A stretch of DNA of 64,000 nt. Source: Aedes albopictus. Taxonomy: Eukaryota; Arthropoda; Insecta; Diptera; Culicidae. The position numbers were made by a program, and so were the translations under genes. Where the stretch lies: contig NC_085136.1 of NCBI RefSeq assembly GCF_035046485.1, forward strand, positions 222,894,853-222,958,852, given 5' to 3'. The notes beneath the pieces are model-generated. The model ran no database searches, had not been told where the DNA came from, and saw only the letters and a program-made list of their open reading frames with translations. Positions 45,843 through 57,508 of this stretch are shown here, one piece after another; position 1 is the first letter of the stretch; the number at the start of each line of letters is the position of its first letter.

Positions 45843-47337
45843 GGGGCAAAAGAAAGCCTACGTTGTTGCCGCGCACCACGAAGGAGAGCGTAACAGTCGA
45901 CAACCACCGCGCTCGGCTTGCCAAAGCATACTGATGGAAAACGCAAACGGAGAAACTGGCTAGCTCTCCTTTTATGTGATCCCCTCGGCGGGTCCAGAAA
46001 GTATGATGGAAGATGAGAAGAAGCAGTTTGCTTTCATAGAGCTTTCTGACGTTGTAGCGGTCAGGAGATTTTGTATAAATTTTGTAAATAAGTCTGTAAA
46101 TATTTAAAATAAGATAGATTGTAAGAGAATACAATCTGTCTCAGATAATTCAAATTTGTAAATATCCCTTAGCTTAGGCAAATGAAAAGGCATCCATTAA
46201 CAAACGCTTTCCGAGGTCGAGGCCATTTGTTTTCTGGATAAGGTGGGAAAGGGAAAGCAGCACGACTATCGGTCAAGTTATCCGCATAGCGGTGTAGTCA
46301 CGATGTAACACGAAGGGTTTCGGGAAATGACGTACTTCCGGGTACGTCCGAGATCATTCACTTTCCCTTATCTGAGGCTTCAAAGACTCGATCATTTCGT
46401 CCGTGATCGTCCAAAGAATTAGAAGTGTCCGCGTTTGTGCTTAGTTTTCGTATGCCAGAAGTAGGTTTGTTTAAAGTGATGTTCGATATAGCTAAATAAT
46501 TAAATAATTGTTCGTTCTACAGTAGGCTATAAGGTGTGCGTAGAGAATTGTGTGCGATTGACAGTTGATTAGTTAACTAAATACCGAGGTAAGAATCTGT
46601 GCTCTGAATGTGCTCTTGTGCCAGTGCTTATGTTTCGTATCCCGCCAGTTTCTCTTCAATCCACAGTTCGCCGCGCCCAAGCGCGACCGCTTCCTCCCCA
46701 ACGGACGAGAAATACCCGGCAACCGCCATACAGCCGGAAGCGGACGGATCCGCCACCATATCGGTCCGAGAAGGCCCGGGGACCTTCAAGTGGACGAGGT
46801 CCACAAGCTGGTTCGTCAACAAACCAGCCGGGCAGCATCAATTGATGTGAAGAAACCGCCATTGCATAGGGCACGCCAACTGCCATTGCGATCACGCGGT
46901 GACGAGCCGATCAACGACCAACGACCGCCATCAATTAGTCAAGCCGCCGGTGAGTCAACGACCCGGCCTGCAGGTCATCGACTGCGAAGGTTCGTAAGCG
47001 GAACAGATCGGTGAGTCAACCTTTCCTTTTTTTTCGAGAAGTGCGGCGTCCGCTGAGGGCGCCGCGGAGGATCTTTTTTGCCAGTCAAAAGTCTGAGTAT
47101 GAAGTGCTGAAAAGCCAAAACAAAACCTCTTTTCGGAGATTGGGATTCTTTCCGACAACATCTTGGGGGACCAACGTCTTGGCCCCGTGAAAATGCGTGC
47201 GTGAGCCCGTCTTCGCCACCACTGCAGGAAAGCTTTGTCACCAGGAGCGCAGACGAATACGATGCCGAGCTTCCAATAAAAGTGACGTCGCAAACATAGA
47301 GCACTGAGCACAGATAGGAGATACGGAGTGGCTAAAG
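45843..47337. other. Unassigned; possible LTR-type leader
   Basis: A TGTAGCGGTCAGG start at about 46051 and GC-rich leader-like sequence (46640-47010, several overlapping ORFs on both strands) would suit an LTR retrotransposon 5' region, but I find no second LTR and no gag. The motif ACCACCGCGCTCGGCTTGCC (about 45903) recurs at about 50552. Confidence 0.25.
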
Positions 47338-47649
47338 CAGGGGTTCCCAAACTTTTTGCTACCGCGGCGCCTTTTGAAATTTTCAAAAATGTCGCGGCGC
47401 ACCAACAACTTTTTATAAAGAATTTTAACAATTTTAACAACTTCAGTTCAAAATTTAAAATATAAATCGTTAAAAAATCTTTCAATGTCATATTTTCTTA
47501 TAATTGAAAAAATAGATTTTTAAAATGCTTCTTAAAGAAAAATTGCTTGAAGATTCACAGAACTTAACACAAATTTTAGGTTTCTGGAGGACTGCATTGC
47601 AAAGCTTTTAAAATTGTTAAATAAAGCACGTAGATTACCAAATTTTGGG

Positions 47650-47690
<41 letters not shown>

Positions 47691-48424
47691 AAAATGTTCA
47701 GACGCTGTCAAGACGGCTGGACAGTGACGACGGTGTGGGGTAATTTTTTTGTATGCGGAGGAACATAACTAAAAAAGACGGTTTTCAGAATCATGGACAA
47801 AATCGACATATAAATTGTCACAGATTTTTTTACGATTAGTGGTATATGATAGTGACGTAAGTAAAAATATCATCCCAGAACGTTTGAGACAGCACGAAGA
47901 CCTGAAGATTGACAGTAATTATAGATGAAAATATTATGGAAAGAACTTCAAAAAAGTTTGTTGAAATATTAACTTTGAATTACAAACCATTGATAAAATC
48001 GAAAACTAAGCAGAATGAAATGAAAAGTTTAACAACTTGAGTCTTTACAACAAATTTCGAAGTGCCGAAAATTTATTTTTTTTTTTGTAAAAATCTAGAT
48101 GTTTCATTATAATATTAGAAATTCCGGAAAACACTCGAGGACTTTGGAATGTTTACTTTTTAATTGAAAATTTAGAAGACGGAAAACCACTTAGAGTGAC
48201 TTTATTTTGAAGTCTTCCTCAAAAAGGCAGGACATTGGTATAGAATACAAAAAAGGCTGTGAGGTGACACTAGTTTTACTAAATAAAACATAAACAGCAA
48301 AAAATATGTTCTGCCTTCAATAATAAGAATTTATTCTTTGTGTTTTGGCTCAAGAGCCTGCGGCGCACCTGAGAGATGTTCACGGCGCACCAGGGCGCCG
48401 CGGCGCACAGTTTGGGAAGCACTG
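47338..48424. mobile_element. 1,087-bp non-autonomous hAT element
   Basis: Ends CAGGGGTTCCCAAACTTTTT and the inverse complement of CAGTGCTTCCCAAACTGTG, continuing into a shared CCGCGGCGCC segment. The 8-bp target duplication GGCTAAAG is exact (47330-47337 and 48425-48432). No transposase frame is present. All three marks are diagnostic of hAT. Confidence 0.95.
47653..47690. repeat. (TA)n microsatellite in the hAT
   Basis: About 18 TA units, then TATGTATATAAA. Confidence 0.9.
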
Positions 48425-48432
48425 GGCTAAAG

Positions 48433-49060
48433 GAACGCACACATGCTAGGAGGTAGAAGAGAGTAGAACGAACACAACACCTATGATGATTCTGAATTCG
48501 ATCAAATATACTCTGTATGGAACATGTATCCTAGGTAATAAGTCAATATACACGTGTAAGTCAATATATTCGTATCCGTCCCATTAGTACCGTGAATAAA
48601 TGTTATTATGAGTTTTCCTTCCTAGCAATTTGATTGTTTAAATGTGTTGAACATCACTGCGCGTTTCTCTGTAGTTTCGTGTCCCGTCCTCCATGTCGAG
48701 TTTGATTGGGTTATTTTATGAGTGTCTTCCAGCTCAGTGAGGGATCTGGTGGCGAGAGGAGAGTTCGCCAATGATGAGAACTTCTCTTTAGTGAGATCGT
48801 AGGGGTTCAGATGAGATCTCTCACCGTCGTCTCTGAGTGTCGTCGTGATTGTGCTGTTATGTTGTGATAATAGGGATTTCCCGTTTGGCCGTTTTAGATC
48901 GTAGCCAGCTGGGTCGATCCATAAATCCTTTCCAGGAAATTAAATGGACTCGCCCTTTGGGAGTCTCATCCGGGCTATTTAAAATTGGGCTCGTGGTCTC
49001 CTTTCGAGGAGTGGCGCATAAGCCACGTGTTTTATGCTGGATCGCCCAGCAGCGGCTACA
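48433..49060. other. No gene seen
   Basis: The sequence is continuous with 45843-47337 once the hAT is ignored. No coding signature. Confidence 0.35.
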
Positions 49061-49186
49061 ACGTTTATTCACCTTTCTCTTTTAAACATGCAGGTGGAAT
49101 AGGATTTGTTGTAATCAGGAAAAGTTTCGCGATGAAAACAAATCCTATCCCGCCTGCATACTTGAAAGAGAGAGGTGAATAAACGT
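49061..49186. repeat. 126-nt hairpin with about 50-bp arms
   Basis: The left arm starts ACGTTTATTCACC and the right ends GGTGAATAAACGT. The arms pair for about 50 bp with few mismatches (TGCAGGTGGAATAGGATTTG with its partner) around a loop of about 25 nt. ORFs on the two strands are mirror copies and not genes. It is a tiny hairpin MITE or a source of a stem-loop RNA. Confidence 0.85.
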
Positions 49187-49330
49187 CAGCAAGCTCTACA
49201 CGGAAAGATCGATGTACACAGAGCAAGGAGTAACTTTCACGCAGCGATCGAAAAGACAAAAGATTTCATGCAAACTTGTGTGAAATTTCACGCAAATTTG
49301 TGTAACACCGGATCAGCACATTTTTTGTGC

Positions 49331-49610
49331 CACAGAGAACAGACATCCAAGTCCAGTTCCAAAGCTGTGTAAGGAATTCAACGGCCATTTGAAATGGCAA
49401 CACAAGTGGCAACTTCGTGGTGGCGCTGCTGTCACAAAGTTCCTCCGCTGTTGTCGGTGGTGAATATAAAACTTATCTAGATATGCGTACTCTCCACTGA
49501 CTGTGGCAATTTGCCGCATAGGTGACGCTAGTGTTATCAACGCTAAAAAAATGAATCCTTACACAGCATTCGAGAAAATTTTCTATAGGCTTGCATGTCT
49601 GTTCTCTGTG
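49331..49610. mobile_element. 280-bp MITE with CACAGAGAACAGAC ends and 7-bp duplication
   Basis: Ends CACAGAGAACAGACAT and ATGTCTGTTCTCTGTG. TTTGTGC occurs at 49324-49330 and 49611-49617. CA...TG termini and a 7-bp duplication fit 1360/Galileo-type P-superfamily elements better than hAT (8 bp). Relatives lie at 61369-61895 and 9738-9833. Confidence 0.85.
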
Positions 49611-49617
49611 TTTGTGC

Positions 49618-50090
49618 TGATCCAGTCGTACGCCAATATGAGTGAAAAATCCATTGTCTTTTCGCAAGTTACTCATTCGCTGTGTACTTTCGTTTTAGGG
49701 TGTATACGGCACAATGGCCTGGCTTCCCCTCTCGAACGTGATTTGTTAAATGTGAGGGGAGTAAAATTCAACGATGTCATACAAATTTATCTGCAATAAT
49801 TTATTATAGCGGAGTATTAAAATATTCTAAAATGATTATTTTTAGCCATTTCCAAATCAGTATGTAGGCTTAGGATTAACTAATATTATAATGTTTAGTA
49901 AAGATTGACAGTATATAGTACAAAAGTCATGTATTTTCGACCATAATTTCTAAAGATTACAGATATTTGAAATTCTAAAATTCTTATTGAAATTTGGCAA
50001 CGCTGGTTAACATTTTCATTTTCCAGCAAACCTGCCATTTTTAAAAGTTGAAGAAATTTCAAGCAGATTTATTATACGCGCATAAGTTTA
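49618..50090. other. AT-rich, no gene seen
   Basis: A short + frame across the MITE right border (to 49799) has no recognisable motif. The rest is AT-rich. Confidence 0.35.
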
Positions 50091-50129
50091 TGCTTTTGTC
50101 ACCGTATCTTGAATTTAGAATAGATCAAG

Positions 50130-50580
50130 CGGTTAAAATATTCCCAGTTGTTGCCATGCCCATTCGCTACCGCACTGGGAAAATGCTAATAAGCCACCGC
50201 CGCTGCTGCTAGGTTGCTGGCGGTGCTTGTACCGCGTTCGGAGGTGCTTGCGAAGTAGGTTTCAAAATGTTTGCACTTGCATTTCTTCAATTTCTAGTGG
50301 AATTCGAATCAACTCTTACGAGGATTTTAAAATTGTAGCCCTAATAAGGGCTGTTTAATTTTGATTTCACAAAACCAAACCGCGTTGCTGCCGTGTCGTC
50401 GGCGCCCATCCGCTTCCGAACTGGGGAAATGATAAATTATTCCACCACCGCCGCTGCTGCTCGGTTGTCGTCGGTGCGTCCGTTCGTCTGTCTACCGCGG
50501 TCGACAGCGTGAAAATGTGCTGATGTGAGAATGCTGAGCGAAAATGCACCGACCACCGCGCTCGGCTTGCCAAAGAACAC
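50130..50580 (+). repeat. Two diverged direct copies of a GC-rich motif block
   Basis: CCATTCGCTACCGCACTGG ... CCGCCGCTGCTGCT (50158-50210) and CCATCCGCTTCCGAACTGG ... CCGCCGCTGCTGCT (50406-50460), about 248 bp apart, each followed by CGGTGC and TACCGCG. They look like an old duplication of promoter- or leader-like DNA. Confidence 0.5.
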
Positions 50581-50943
50581 TAATGGTGGTAAGCTCCACA
50601 GCGTACTAGCCGCCAATTCCGTATTTTCCTCGATTTTCTTAAGTAGGTACCAAACGGTATTATCCTTGATTTTATTGCATCTTGCTTTGCTTTATAGATT
50701 ACCGTGCAAATGTTCAATCGTCTAAAATATTTGTTCACACGTCAAACACCAAAGAAAGTAGCAAGTAAACAAACCGATTATTCCATGCACCACCCAAAAA
50801 GTGTAACCGACGCTTAAAATTTCTAGCAGCGAAACGAACCAATGTATGCTGAAACTGGTGGGAACATATTGTGGTGTGACAAAAAATTTCTGCAGGGGGT
50901 CGAATACGGTGCAAAAAAAGCAATAATTTGAGTTTTAACTTTA

Positions 50944-51349
50944 GTGCGTCGATTTAGGCGCACTAAAGATAATCTAGGATTAATAGGATCTGGCTGCGTA
51001 CTGAAAAAAAACTTTGCACTCACACTAGTGCAAGGAAACGTCAATCAGGAGATCAACAAAGCAACTAAAGAAAGCAATGAAATCACCCAGCTGCAGCAAG
51101 TAAATATTTCTAGTGTTCGAGGATTGATTCGCGCCGCGGTAAGATTAAACGGAAACGGTCAAGAATTTTCGTTCCCTTCAACAAAGTAAGTGCATTCCTG
51201 TTAAGAAAGACAGCAGCTTCAATGTGCTTCAGTATATGTTCGAAAATGATGGAGCTCAGAGACCCGTGCTTTTTTCCTTGCCCTCCCAAAACCCAGAGTT
51301 TGCTCGAAAGTTCAACTGCAACCAGCTCGGCGATGTATTCGATGGCTGA
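50944..51349 (+). pseudogene. Unrecognised coding fragment with a frame break
   Basis: Two stretches with protein-like composition follow each other. The first (50944-51186) ends SSVRGLIRAAVRLNGNGQE; the second is in a different frame (about 51191-51349), contains FNVLQYMFENDGAQRPVLF and LGDVFDG, and ends in TGA. A GTAAGT sits at the switch (51185), but the distance to the second stretch is too short for an intron, so a frameshift is more likely. I recognise no domain. It could be an old gene fragment or part of a transposon protein. Confidence 0.3.
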
Positions 51350-51639
51350 AACGGTGGATTACTTCTAATTTGCTGGCCACTACCCGATGAATCGATAACC
51401 GGCTTACTAGCTAGCATGGTTGTACTAACTAGTCTATGGTTGTACCGGTTACACACACGTTTTTCACTTTTTCCCAGTTTTGCGGCGATAATTTTCCAAG
51501 GAGCACTTCCGTGAAAATCTACACAAAGTATCCAAAGTAATCTGTGAAAGTTTCATGATGATTGCAGTATTTTCCAATTTATGCTGTTTTTTTTTAATAT
51601 TGTACACATAATGAAGCGCCCTGTACCGTCCAGGGGCTG

Positions 51640-52620
51640 CATTAAACACTACACGGAATGTGATATCTTTCATTTCATTACAGTCCGACACAGTTTTAAT
51701 AAACTATATTGAAGTATCACAAACCATCACTTATCTTATATTACAACGGTTCACTTTTTCTTATATCATCTTAACATTATCTGTATTTCTTCACCGAACT
51801 ACTAGAGACACTTCCAGCTTCTTCTTGACCCGACTACTACGTCCTACCTACAGCTTTTATTTGGACAGTATCTAGAGGTGTCCCACATGGGAGCTCAAGA
51901 CTTATCCGATGTGCTGCCTGCGTTAACGTTGTCACCGAACTCTCGACAACTGACTGTTCTCTACGAACTGTCTTCACTGACTCCCCGACTGAAGCCAAAG
52001 CCTCCGTATTTATAGCCTAAATTTCCTAGCAATACCCGAACCAGCTTGGGCGTGTCTAAAATTCCTACGATCATTCTCGTCTTGCCGAAGATGTCATGAT
52101 AATTCCTAACAATGCCCGAACCAACTTGGGCGTATCCAAAACCCTACCAAATGAAAATACTAATAAGTCCAAAACCTAGACCTCTACCTATCCTACTTGT
52201 CCTCATCGTGATTAAAATCCTTCTCTTCTTGAAAACATCACGACTCTTCTATCTTGGGCGTATCCCAAGCCCTACCAAGAATATTAATACCAACGAAAAA
52301 CTTAAATCTCCTAACCACGCCTGACTTGGGCGTGTTCGCACAAAACCTACTGAGAATCTTTACACCAAGGCCTACATCTTCTAGCCCCGCCTCACTTGAG
52401 CGTATACAAGGCTTGGGTGTGTGAAAGAATTGAACCAACCATCGACGTCATTATCATTCTCCCCATCATCATCATCGTCACCATCATCATCCTCATCGTC
52501 TTTGGAATTTGGCACCAAATTCTCCAAAACAAAGCACCCGCTTTGTTATTGAAGTGTACCTTACTTGGGCACAGTGAACCCTAGCCGGCCCCCGGCCGCG
52601 GATGTTGGTTGAAATTATAC
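51640..52620 (-). other. Possible LTR-like region with a minus-strand TATA
   Basis: Minus strand shows CTATAAATACGGAGG at about 52015-52001, followed by TCAGTCGGGGAGTCAGTGAAG, resembling an LTR promoter and start region. The + side at 52030-52430 repeats CTTGGGCGTGTC-type motifs (52044, 52127, 52253, 52326). There is a TCATCA microsatellite at 52463-52500. No partner LTR or coding region is seen, so this is tentative. Confidence 0.3.
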
Positions 52621-53195
52621 CCCCACATTCTTTTCTTTCAGTTTACTCGAAGTCAAAACAAATCGAGTGCAAAACAAGTCCGGCGCCGTATGCCGCCAAT
52701 ACGGTGTCTCAATTTCAGAACATTCCAGCTAAGGTTCACCTGAGTTCAGAACCTTACCCGGCCAATTCGGCGCCTTGATTTCGAAACAAAAATAAACAAT
52801 CTTTGTTCCAGCGCGATCAATATGATGTCGCGGTTCTATATCATTCTTTCGGGTTTATTACCCATCGTTGTCCCAAGCGTAATTGAAATTGCATCACACC
52901 GACCGGACCTAACGCGGTGCAACACGATCGCACCCGGCCACCACCGGACGATGATGGGTTATAAAAACTAGGTCAGTAACGAATGGTGCGATTTTCGTTG
53001 CTTCCAATATGCCGCGCGTGAGGTAGGTAGACCCTACGATGAAAATTGAATATAAAATCCCCCGGGCAGCTGTTGGGAATGTGGGGTGAAAATGCATTTT
53101 TGTTTCAGTTGAATTGACTTTGAATATCGGAAGGCGTGGGAATATTTAGGTCTTTGCAATAATATACACAAATATCTTTAATACTTCCAGGTGTT
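52621..53195 (+). other. No gene seen before the Harbinger relic
   Basis: GC-mixed sequence. It may be the 5' flank of the transposase relic, as an acceptor-like TACTTCCAG lies just before 53190. Confidence 0.3.
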
Positions 53196-53690
53196 ATGAA
53201 TATGTCAGCGTTGACCTCATCGGATTCCGAATCGGAGGAAGAATTGTTCGCCCTTTTGGACGCTGCATGCTATATTCCGGCTGTACCCAAGAAAAGGATC
53301 TTTCGTGACAGGGTGGATTTTTTCGAAAAATATGACGACAACGAATTTGAAAGAAGGTTCAGGTTAACGAAGGACATGGCACGCCAAGTTGCAGATCTCA
53401 ATGGCATGAACTAAGCCATGATACTGAAAAAAATAACCCTGTATCAGTGGAAACCTAAGTGCTCATCACATTGCGATACTTCGCAAGCGCTAGCTTTGAA
53501 GAAGTGATTGGAGATCTAGAAGGGATTCATCCGACTACAGCAGGACGCATAGTAAAGCGAGTGTCGCATGCAATCGCAGCTCTCGCGGATCAGATAATTA
53601 CCATGCCAGCGGAATACGAGATCCAAAACATCAATCAACAGTTTTTCCAGATGGGAAAAATTCCACGCGTGATTGGTGTCATTGATGGTA
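53196..53690 (+). pseudogene. PIF/Harbinger transposase (HARBI1-like) relic
   Basis: The first frame (53196-53411) carries an acidic start (SDSESEEELFALLD) and ERRFRLTKDMARQV. After a one-base frame change near 53403, the next frame holds HELSHDTEKNN, a TAA at 53456-53458, then LRYFASASFEEVIGDLEGIHPTTAGRIVKRVSHAIAAL (two blocks) and PRVIGVIDG. This LRYFA...SRIV.RVS...PRVIGVIDG series is the N-terminal half of PIF/Harbinger DDE transposases; the first catalytic D is in VIDG. The remaining catalytic region is missing after a T-rich stretch at 53690. It is dead through frameshift, stop and truncation. It might instead be a domesticated HARBI1 copy, but the damage argues against that. Confidence 0.82.
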
Positions 53691-53901
53691 TTATTTTTTG
53701 TTTTTTTTTTTTTTTTTTAAGAAAGTTCATACCAATACTTATATTATGCTTCCTCCATAATTTGCTTTCTACATATCCTTCTGTTATGCTTTTTCTGAAT
53801 GTATCTTTTGCTCTCCCGTGTATGTTTTCGATTTGAATCTTTTTCTAGACATTCTCAGCCACCCCTCACCTCAGGAGGCAAAATCTTATAAAACATCAAT
53901 T

Positions 53902-54134
53902 CGGCACCAACATTTCAAAAGCGCGTAACTGCTTTTGCGACCAGTGCCTTCCCACAGAGCTGTGGATCGTATTTCATTCATCTCACGCTATTCACACCTC
54001 TCAAATGAAAAAGGAGTATTATATCTTTCTATTTGTGCTAGTGGATTGCTCGGGAGGGATGAGATACGATCCACAGCTTTGTGAGAAGCCATTGGTAGCA
54101 AAAGCAGTTATGCTCTTATGAAATGTTTTTGCCG
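53902..54134. mobile_element. 233-bp MITE, copy 1 (CGGCACCAAC ends, AATT duplication)
   Basis: CGGCACCAACATTTCAAAAG at the left and an inverse complement at the right (GCCG end). AATT lies at 53898-53901 and 54135-54138. Long arms pair over about 80 bp. Confidence 0.85.
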
Positions 54135-54539
54135 AATTCAGAGTATTCGGGGTGTTCACTGTGCTTTGACCGTACCAATTTAAGTGAATATGGATTTTAA
54201 TGTAATTCAACATTCTTTACTACCTCCTCAGGAGGCAAAATCTTATAAAAATAATTTGACATTTTCGACCAACCCCTTAGGCATCGCCGTTATCTTTTCT
54301 CCTATTGTTCATCGCTCTCGCTACATTTCACCATAGGGGTAGGCGGGGCATAATGATCAGCTTAAGTATTTTGCCACCAAATCCAGTAAATTAAGCGCAA
54401 TCAATGTGTAATTTTAACGTATAATCCTCATTTGAACCTTAACTGACAAACACTAATTGTTGAAATTTCGAATATAGCTAAAAATGTTGCAAAATTTAAT
54501 GTTTTTAAAAACGTATAAATCGTGGAAGAATCGAGCTAT

Positions 54540-54665
54540 CTCCTGGATTTTTTTTTCAGGTGGAAAACTTTTACTAATTTTCCGAAAACCATATTTTTTC
54601 GAAATTTCATTCAAAAATGGTTTCCATAAGACTGAAAAACATTTTCCACCTGAAAAAAATTCAGA
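54540..54665. repeat. Imperfect hairpin with TTTTTCAGGTGGAAAA arms
   Basis: TTTTTTCAGGTGGAAAA at 54549 pairs with TTTTCCACCTGAAAAAA at 54645-54661. The sequence between also pairs partly. ORFs on both strands here mirror each other. Confidence 0.7.
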
Positions 54666-54887
54666 AGATTTGGACAGGGCAATTATCTCCATGTTTAGCC
54701 ATGAATACTGCTTTATCATGAAAGTAGCATAAATTAACAAATATTTTCTTGCAAATAATCAAATTTCTTCGCTTAACAGGCATCTACTTTGATAACTATT
54801 AGTTTTTGTTAAAATCGAGGAAATATCGCCAGACCCACAGAATACGCCTCCAAGTATGCAATCGCACAGCATCCCCATGTACAGGTA

Positions 54888-55670
54888 CTGTAATCCGGGG
54901 TAACATTGATCAGAATTTTCGATCTTTCTTAAATAATTCTCTTGTTATAGCAAATGTTACATGTTTTATATTTTTATAACAAGTACTGGCCCTCTGATTA
55001 TGTGTTTAACTACTCGGAAAAGTATTGTAAAACTTTTAAACATGTTTAAATAGACTTTTTAATCTATTTTTTGATTTGGTTGATTTGGGGTAACATTGAT
55101 CATGTCAGTGATCAATGCTCGTTTGGGTTGAAAATACTCTTACTTACTAAATTCGGGGTCGCTGATTTCGAATATGTTGTTCAAATTCTTACAAATTATG
55201 TACTTTTTGAGTTATTTTAAGATTAAAATCCTCCAAACCGCGAACAACGCCTAAAGATAGGCAATGGCTTAAGGATTTTATGGCCTACTTTTAATAAAAC
55301 GTATATTTTACTGAAAAAGAGCATTTTTAAAAAAGTTTCGTTTATTAAATCCAACTCTAGGACATCATGTTGAAGTAATATAGTGATTTCGAACCTTATA
55401 TTGTATCTAGTATTCATGCTATGCATGAATGTTTGACAGCGTATCTCACTGCGTTACGAAACACAATTATGGAAAAATTGATTTATTTCAATGTTTATGA
55501 AATTAAATTTTTAAGAATTACATGTCATTTAATAGCTAAATAATAGCAGATTACGATATACCATTTGATAGCAGAAACAGATTCAATGTAAAATGCTTGT
55601 TTGAACATTTCATGAGGTCCGTCAAGCCGATCAATGTTACCCCGCTGATCAATGATACCCCGTTTTACGG
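54888..55670. mobile_element. 783-bp TA-flanked element, family member C
   Basis: Left CTGTAATCCGGGGTAACATT, right inverse complement (ATACCCCGTTTTACGG), TA at 54886-54887 and 55671-55672. No ORF of note. It is related to members A and B in ends and size. Confidence 0.8.
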
Positions 55671-55725
55671 TACTCTTCGATACAACGTACAAAAAAGTTT
55701 TCTCTTTGTACGTTATATCGAAGTA

Positions 55726-56738
55726 CCGTAATCCGGGGTCAAATTGATCACTTTAAAACAACGTTTGCGAATAACATCAGTGCCTGTTCAAATATTGCCA
55801 AAAGAATTTCTGTAAAACCAGTACCCAGTGGATCTCAATGGAACCATGTGACAGAATCAATAAATTTAAACTTTAAGTTAAATAACTTCAAATCGGCACG
55901 AACATTTCAAAAGGGCGTAACTGCCTTTGCAACCAATGCCTTTTCACAGAGCTGTGGGTCGTATTTCATTCATCTCACGCAATTCACATCCATTATTCGA
56001 AAGAAGAGGATTTTATCTTTTTATTTGTGCTAGTGGATTGCTCGAGAGGGATGGGATACGCTCCATAGCTTTGTGAGAAGGCATTGGTTGTAAATGCAGT
56101 TACGCCCTTTTGAAATGTTGGTGCCGAAATATCAAAATATTGAAAATGCCACTTTGGGGCGAAATTGATCAGTATACAGTTAAGCATCGGTTGGAAAGGA
56201 AAATTTCCTTCACCGCTTAATTTTGCTCTTCTAAAACCGAATAACGCGTTTAAAATCTTACAACTAGTGAATTTAATACTTTAAAAGCAAAATTAAATTT
56301 AAAAATTTCCCCCCTTAAACGCCTAAAAGTAGGCAATTTCATTTGAAGTAAATGATTTTTATCACAAAAAATGACTATTTCTCCATAAAATGAACTTTTT
56401 ATAACTATTTCATTTTCTGATTAGCTGCATTACATCTCTACCAAGGCTCCACAAAAATGTTAAAACAGAGAATTCACGGGATGTATTAGCAATTGATTGT
56501 TTAGTAGCAATGATTTCAGCTAAATGAGAAACACATGCAAATTCCTTGAAAAAATAAGGCAAAACTAACTTTTTTTCTAAAAATATAAAAGTCTACACTC
56601 ATCTCTAGACACCTACGAATCAGATGACGTAAAAAGTTTAAGATCATTACGACGCTTAAGAGTTCCTAGTATGGAATTACAATGTAGTACCCGAGCGATC
56701 AATTTCACCCTGCTGATCAATTTGACCCCGGTTTACGG
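55726..56738. mobile_element. TA-flanked element, family member A (carries a 233-bp MITE)
   Basis: Left CCGTAATCCGGGGTCAAATT, right ...GACCCCGGTTTACGG, TA at 55724-55725 and 56739-56740. It is 1,013 bp, or 776 bp without the 233-bp MITE and its 4-bp duplication. Confidence 0.88.
55894..56126. mobile_element. 233-bp MITE, copy 2 (AAAT duplication)
   Basis: Same length and ends as 53902-54134. AAAT at 55890-55893 and 56127-56130. The homologous spot in member B (about 56911) reads CTTCAAATATC without insertion, an intact empty site. Confidence 0.92.
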
Positions 56739-56740
56739 TA

Positions 56741-57508
56741 CCGTAATCCGGGGTCAAATTGATCACTTTAAAACAACTTTTGCGGATCACATCAGTGCCA
56801 ATATAAAAACTGCCAAAAGAATTTCTGTTAAACCAGTACCCAGTGGATCTCCATGGAACCATGTGATGAAATTTTGTTCAAGAAATTCAAACTTTAAGTT
56901 AAATAACTTCAAATATCAAAAAAATGGAAATGCCGCTTAGGGGCGAAATTGATCAGTATACAGTTAAGCATCGGTTGGAAAGGAAAATTTCCTTCTCTGC
57001 TTAATTTTGCTCTTCTAAAACCGAATAACGCGTTTAAAATCTTACAACTAGTGAATTTAATACTTTAAAAGCAAAAATAAATTTTGAAATTTCCCCTTAA
57101 ACGCCTAAAGGTAGGCAATTCCATTCGAAATAAGTGATTTCTATCACAATAAAGGACCATTTCATCATAAAATGAACTTTTTTATAACTATTTCATGTTC
57201 TGATTAGCTACATAACTTCCCAACCAAGGCTCCACAAAAATGTTAAAAGAGAGAAATTACGGGAAGACCTATTGGCAATCGATTGTTTAGTAGCCATGAT
57301 TTAAGCTAAATGAGAAATACATTGCAAATTCCTAAAAAATAAGGCAAAACTAACTTTTTTCTAAAAAATTAAAAGTCTACACTCATCTTTAGACATCTAC
57401 GAACCAGATGACGTAAAAAGTTTAAGATCATTACGACGCTTAAGAGTTCCTAGTATGGAATTACAATGTACATAGTACCCGATTGATCAATTTAACCCCG
57501 GTTTACGG
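56741..57508. mobile_element. TA-flanked element, family member B
   Basis: 768 bp, same ends as A, TA at 56739-56740 (shared with A) and 57509-57510. Over most of its length it aligns directly with A. Confidence 0.88.

Noticed and set aside
46610..47491. Overlapping ORFs of 134 and 178 codons on opposite strands
   Set aside because: GC-rich non-coding stretch; no domain and composition unlike the clear genes of the window.
48985..49259. Two similar 65-codon ORFs on opposite strands
   Set aside because: Mirror images created by the 126-nt hairpin.
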